A DNA stretch of 64,000 bases, taken from contig JAMXSV010000021.1 in NCBI GenBank assembly GCA_027559495.1, positions 248,001-312,000 on the forward strand, in the 5' to 3' direction. This document shows positions 59,990 to 64,000 of this stretch, piece after piece (position 1 is the stretch's first letter; every line of letters starts with the position of its first letter). The translations under genes were made by a program, and so were the position numbers. Source of the stretch: Aurifilum marmelostoma (taxonomy: Eukaryota > Ascomycota > Sordariomycetes > Diaporthales > Cryphonectriaceae). The notes under the pieces were generated by a model. The model had not been told where the DNA came from. It did not search any database and saw only the letters and a list, made by a program, of their open reading frames with translations.

Positions 59990-60035
<46 letters not shown>

Positions 60036-60054
60036 TGTCTCTCTCTCTCTCTCT
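59990..60054. repeat. CT/GT compound microsatellite in the CoA ligase leader
   Basis: CT units, then GT units, then CT units, ending in a pyrimidine stretch before CCCACAG at 60063-60069, which could be the acceptor of a 5' UTR intron. Confidence 0.85.
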
Positions 60055-60121
60055 TCCTTCCTCCCACAGGCCCATCTTGATCCTCGACAGACAGCCTTCG
60101 CCCTGTCGACACCAGGTCAAG

Positions 60122-61921
60122 ATGCCTCACAAGTCCCTCTACCCCTCCATCCCCATCCCGGAGGTGGACATCTTCACCTTCCTCTTCTCCCGCGGCAGCA
60201 CCTCCTCCCCCGCCCAGCCCCTCCCCGACACCAAGCACGTCTTCGTCGACGGCGAGCACCCCCACCGCTGCTACACCCACGCCCAGCTCCGCACCGCCGC
60301 CACCGACTTTGGCCGCGGCCTCAAGGCCCACTGGCGCTGGCGCCGCGGCGACGTCCTCGCCTTCTACACCCCCAACGACGTCGACACCCCCCGCCCTCAC
60401 CTGCGGCGTCCTCTGGGCCGGCGGCGTCGCCTGCCCCGCCAACCCCCTCTACACCGTCCCCGAGCTCGCCCACCAGCTCACCAGCTCCGGTGCCCGCGCC
60501 CTCGTCACCCACGTCGACTTCCTCGCCAGGGCACGCGAGGCTGCCGCCCAGGCCGGCATCCCCCCGGACAGGGTCATCCTGCTCGGCCGGCACGGCGACC
60601 CGGACGGCAGGGCGAGGCACTGGACCTCCCTGCGCCCCACGGCCTACACGGGCCGGTATGCCAAGACCAGACTCCGCCCCAGGGCCGACCTGGCCTTCCT
60701 GGTCTACAGCTCCGGCACCACGGGCCTGCCCAAGGGCGTCCGCCTCACGCACTACAACATCGTGGCCAACATGCTGCAGAACGGCGAGATGGACGGCGCT
60801 CACCTGAGGTCGTCCGGCGGCCCCCACGGCGCGGGCGACTCCATGCTGGGCGTGCTGCCCTTCTTCCACATCTACGGCCTCGTCAACTGCGTCTTCATGA
60901 CCATCTACGCCGGCTGGCGCCTCTTCATCATGTCGCGCTTCGACCTCGAGAGCGCCTGCAGGATCATCCAGGACAACCGCATCACCTTCGCCTACGTCCC
61001 GCCCCCCATCGTCCTGGCCCTCGGCAAGGACCCGGCCGTCGACAGGTACGACCTGACCTCGCTCAAGATGCTGCACAGCGGCGCCGCCCCCCTGACCCAC
61101 GAGCTGCTCGAGCTCTTCTGGGCCCGCCTGCGGCTGCCCGTCAAGCAGGGCTACGGCCTGTCCGAGACCAGCCCCGTCACCCACGTGCAGATGCCCGACG
61201 AGTGGGCCAAGTTCATGGGCTCCGTCGGGAAGCTGGTCCCCAACATGGAGGCCATGATCGTCGACCTCGAGGGCAACGAGCTCGCCCCCGGCGAGGAGGG
61301 CGAGCTGTGGCTCAAGGGCCCCAACGTCTTCGGGGGCTACCTCAACAACCGCGAGAAGACCAAGGAGGCCTTCTCGCCCGACGGCTGGTTCAAGACGGGG
61401 GATATCTTCAAGGTCGACAAGCACGGTAATTACTACTGCGTCGACCGGCTGAAGGAATTGATCAAGTATAGTAAGATCTGATTGTGTCATCTTCTCCCTT
61501 CCCTCTCTCACGCACTCTCCTCTCCCCCACTCCGCATGTGTTGAGTGTCTATGTGCCGCTCCCGTCAACTGACCACCCAAACCTCCACAGAGGGCTTCCA
61601 GGTGCCCCCGGCCGAGCTCGAGGGCCTCCTCCTAGGCCACCAGGATGTCGCGGACGTCTGCGTCATCGGCTTCTACGACAGCAGCCAGGCCACCGAGCTC
61701 CCGCGCGCCTACGTCGCCCTCAAGCCCGGCGTGCAGCCCAGCGACGACAAGGCCAGGGAGATTGCCGAGTGGATGGCCCGCAAGGTGTCCCCCACAAGCG
61801 CCTGCGCGGCGGTGTGTACTTTATCGATGCCGTGCCCAAGTCGCCGAGCGGCAAGATATTACGCAGGGTCATGAGGGACAGGGCGAAGGAGGAGGAGAGG
61901 AGAGCTGGTCCGAAACTGTAG
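60122..61921 (+). CDS. 4-coumarate/acyl-CoA ligase-like AMP-binding enzyme, two homopolymer frameshifts
   Basis: The ATG at 60122 (context TCAAGATGCC) starts [18 protein letters not shown], typical of fungal 4CL-like ligases. One intron at 61471-61590 (120 bp) joins ELIKYK to [10 protein letters not shown], a conserved block. The ANL motifs are present: [12 protein letters not shown] (ATP loop), GYGLSE (adenylation), and [11 protein letters not shown], whose last Lys is the usual catalytic residue. The frame changes twice: a C6 run at 60387-60392 has one C too many (five keeps [15 protein letters not shown]), and a C5 run at 61789-61793 has one too few (six keeps [14 protein letters not shown]). 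The corrected protein is about 560 residues and ends in GPKL, a weak PTS1-like tripeptide, suggesting peroxisomal import. It activates a carboxylic acid to its CoA ester via an adenylate; the substrate is unknown. Confidence 0.85.
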
Positions 61922-62200
61922 GAAGCGGGGTGAGGGGGGGGGGGGTGGAGCGATCGTGGGCACTGGTAGGTACTTGGGCAGGCAGGCGCATGAAAGATGT
62001 GGTGGCTGTCCATCTCGGCGTTGTAGATTTCGGCACAAGAGATGTCTATCCATCTATTTATATAATATACAGCCAAGCCTCACCAGCACCCGAGACACAA
62101 TCTTGGTTCATCCCCCCCCCCCCCCTTTTCTTTTCTCTCTCTATCTCTCTTCTCTACTTGATGCCCAAACCTGTATGACTTCGATTCCCCCCCCCCCGGC

Positions 62201-63211
62201 CTAGGCCATCCTCTCGGACTCCTCGAGCAGCTTCTCCACACTAAACCGGCTATCGCCCGCACCAAACCACTCCAGCAGCCTCCTCCTCTCCTCCGCCCTC
62301 TCCTTGCTGATGTCCTCCTTGCCCTCCCCGTCCCACCCGCCGTAGAACCTCTGCAGGCACATGACCAGCCACCGCGCGTCCTCGGGCCGCACCCCCCGGT
62401 CTGCCACCACCTGGCCCTGCATCAGGACGACCTTCTTGTCCCCGGCCAGGTCAAGATGGTGCGTGACCGTCGTGTGCGGCGCCGCGAACTCGCCCCGCGC
62501 CTTGTACTCGGCCAGCTGCGTGAACAGCACCGTGCTCGTCCCCGTCGGCGGGTCAAACGTCCACTGCAGGAAGTGGATCTCGGCGCCCTGCTCCGGGTGC
62601 GGCACGGGCAGCACGAACTGCGGGTGCCGCCGCGCCAGGGCCTCCATGGCCGCGTATGTGTGGTGCGGGATCACGGCGCAGAGCGAGTGCGGGCTGCTGG
62701 CGTGGCGGAGGCGCCAGATGGCCGTGAGCTCGGCGATGGGCAGCTCGCGCGCCTTGGGGAGGTCGAGGATCTCGGAGAGGGGCTTGATGCCTGTGTTGGA
62801 GGAGGAGGACGAGGTGGGTTTTGAGGACGGGCTGCCGCCGCCTTTGGTATAGGCGGCGGCATGAGGTGGTGGTGGTGGTGTCGTCGTTGTTGTGGCGGGT
62901 GGTTGTTGTTGTTGTTGTTCGGCGTCGTCAAGAGGTGGTACCCCCGGCACCGACCCGGCATCTCTCTTTCGGACCTCTTGTATCTTGTCCGAGTAGGCCT
63001 TCTTCAGCTCCTCGATGTTCCCGTGGCCCTCCTCCCTCGCCTTGGCGTCCAGCTTCTCGCGGTACTTCTCGAGCACCGTGCGCGAGGCCTGCGTCGTCGC
63101 GAGGAAGCGCACGTCGTGCACCTGCGCCCAGCGCCGCTGGCTGCCCGCGCGCAGGGAGCGCAGGTTGCCGCTGAGGAGGTTTCGCAGCGCTGGTATTCGT
63201 GGTAGAGCCAT
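62201..63211 (-). CDS. ATP11: Mitochondrial F1-ATPase assembly factor ATP11
   Basis: Single exon, 336 residues from the ATG at 63209-63211. The Arg-rich, acid-free start (MALPRIPALRNLLSGNLRSLRAGSQRRWAQ) is a mitochondrial presequence. A conserved helix (TVLEKYREKLDAKAREEGHGNIEELKKAY) is followed by a Gln/Pro/Ser-rich spacer (about 95-140) and the ATP11 domain (KPLSEILDLPKARELP ... EIWRLRH-like block ... LQWTFDPPTGTSTVLFTQLAEYKARGEFA). ATP11 is a chaperone that holds the F1 beta subunit before it pairs with alpha in the matrix. The C-terminal extension (residues 300-336) is helical and charged. The promoter carries a CRE palindrome and a telobox. Confidence 0.92.
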   Translation of the reverse strand: MALPRIPALRNLLSGNLRSLRAGSQRRWAQVHDVRFLATTQASRTVLEKYREKLDAKAREEGHGNIEELKKAYSDKIQEVRKRDAGSVPGVPPLDDAEQQQQQPPATTTTTPPPPPHAAAYTKGGGSPSSKPTSSSSSNTGIKPLSEILDLPKARELPIAELTAIWRLRHASSPHSLCAVIPHHTYAAMEALARRHPQFVLPVPHPEQGAEIHFLQWTFDPPTGTSTVLFTQLAEYKARGEFAAPHTTVTHHLDLAGDKKVVLMQGQVVADRGVRPEDARWLVMCLQRFYGGWDGEGKEDISKERAEERRRLLEWFGAGDSRFSVEKLLEESERMA

Positions 63212-63299
63212 CTTCTTGTGTGCGGACAGCGTGGGGGAGCTTGTGGGCGGGAGGAAAAAGCTCAGCAGCGTGGTTCTTCGTCTTTTTCTGGGTAGGGAT

Positions 63300-63307
63300 T
63301 GACGTCA
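63300..63307. promoter_or_regulatory. CRE palindrome TGACGTCA in the ATP11 promoter
   Basis: Perfect 8-bp CRE/ATF site, 89 bp upstream of the ATP11 ATG. It is a target type for bZIP factors of the ATF/CREB class. Confidence 0.55.
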
Positions 63308-63312
63308 CGCCA

Positions 63313-63324
63313 AAACCCTAACCC
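63313..63324 (+). promoter_or_regulatory. Telobox-like AAACCCTAACCC in the ATP11 promoter
   Basis: AAACCCTAACCC lies 6 bp from the CRE. In fungi and plants such boxes often occur in promoters of housekeeping and biogenesis genes. The function here is inferred. Confidence 0.45.
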
Positions 63325-64000
63325 TTGTTTTATGCGGATGTCGGTGTGGCAGTGTGAAGCACTGGAGAATAGCCCTGAAGAGTGATTCAGTGGTATGCTT
63401 GCTGTAAGCTGAGCCTGACTGCTTCAGTGCACTGCTTACAGGTTCTAGTACCGGTCCACTGTAGCTCCTCCTGCCATCTGCAAGTAGATGAAGGCAAAGA
63501 ACCCATGTCAAGATCATTGATTCTTAATTCATGACTAGGGAGATATGCTGCCTCTTATGATCATGGATCCCAACCTGTTTCAACATCAAGTTAATCCATT
63601 GTGATTTCGGCGTCATTCATTCTCTTCAGCAGCTCAAGTCTCGGAAGCCTCCAACAGTGCCAGGACACCCTGTCTCCTGCTCCTTCATACATACATACAC
63701 TTCAATGTTGATTATGCGTACCCTCACTACAGTCTTAGCCTTTGAAAGCCTAAAGTCCTTGGCTCAGCACCGTGGATACTCACTGAGCGTGCCTCTGTCC
63801 ACACATAGAGAGTGTCAGATCCATAATCTCATTTGCTTCGCCCTTTTCCGAAGTTGACAGTAAACCTTTAAGGATGGCTTGAACAGCTGGTTGGCCCCTT
63901 ATGGCTTCACGAGCCATATGAGCGACCCCGGAAAGGATGAAAATAGAGCATCACAGTGCTCTTTAAACTGTACTTGGGTATGTAGGATTACTAGATTACC

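Larger units (their letters stand above)
57606..60121. other. 2.5 kb divergent promoter region, small secreted protein and CoA ligase
   Basis: No coding pattern. A GAA-repeat leader (57620-57645) lies next to the secreted-protein start. C and G runs (58397-58410, 58931-58944) and a GGA run (59272-59291) follow. A CCGAGGCCAAT element (59941-59951) and a CT/GT tract (59990-60054) lie just before the ligase. Confidence 0.5.
63212..64000. other. ATP11 upstream region to window end
   Basis: 790 bp with the ATP11 promoter at the left. To the right only short open frames and AT-richer sequence. No gene or RNA was recognised. Confidence 0.5.

Overview
The window is nuclear DNA of a filamentous ascomycete (Pezizomycotina, most likely a Sordariomycete; the class is an inference). 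The signs are GC-rich coding exons, many short introns (about 58-120 bp) with GTRNGT donors and RCTRAC-like branch sites, long microsatellite-rich intergenic DNA, and typical fungal families (GH125, GH16, siderophore MFS, 2EXR, DUF4112, small secreted proteins). No tRNA, rRNA, CRISPR array, virus or intact transposon was recognised.

Left part (1-18.1 kb): a GH125 mannosidase cut by the window edge faces a secreted GH16 glucanase. After a 4 kb gap come a membrane-anchored sterol-esterase-type lipase (minus) and PEX6 (plus), which share a 1.8 kb divergent promoter. A thioredoxin-fold SH3BGR-like protein converges on PEX6.

Middle (18.1-32 kb): mostly non-coding, holding a GPI-type Ser/Thr-rich wall protein, a Pro/Gln-rich glycine-zipper protein and a candidate 47-residue Cys/His mini-protein gene. 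32-42 kb: a secreted SMP-30-like beta-propeller, a full-length ABCC transporter of about 16 exons, and a SIT/MirB-type siderophore transporter with a perfect GATA (SREA-type) site about 0.9 kb upstream. This looks like a small export/iron-uptake neighbourhood without biosynthetic genes.

Right part (45-64 kb): a 2EXR protein, S-(hydroxymethyl)glutathione dehydrogenase with a 15-bp micro-exon, a divergent Ras-like protein, a DUF4112 membrane protein, a vWA-domain protein, a 96-residue small protein, a small secreted protein, an acyl/4-coumarate-CoA ligase with a possible peroxisomal targeting end, and the F1-ATPase assembly factor ATP11.

Four single-base indels in C or G homopolymers break the reading frames of three otherwise intact genes (SMP-30-like, vWA, and the CoA ligase twice). 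The pattern points to homopolymer sequencing error rather than pseudogenes. Peroxisomal and lipid functions recur (PEX6, lipase, CoA ligase), but they are not arranged as one cluster.
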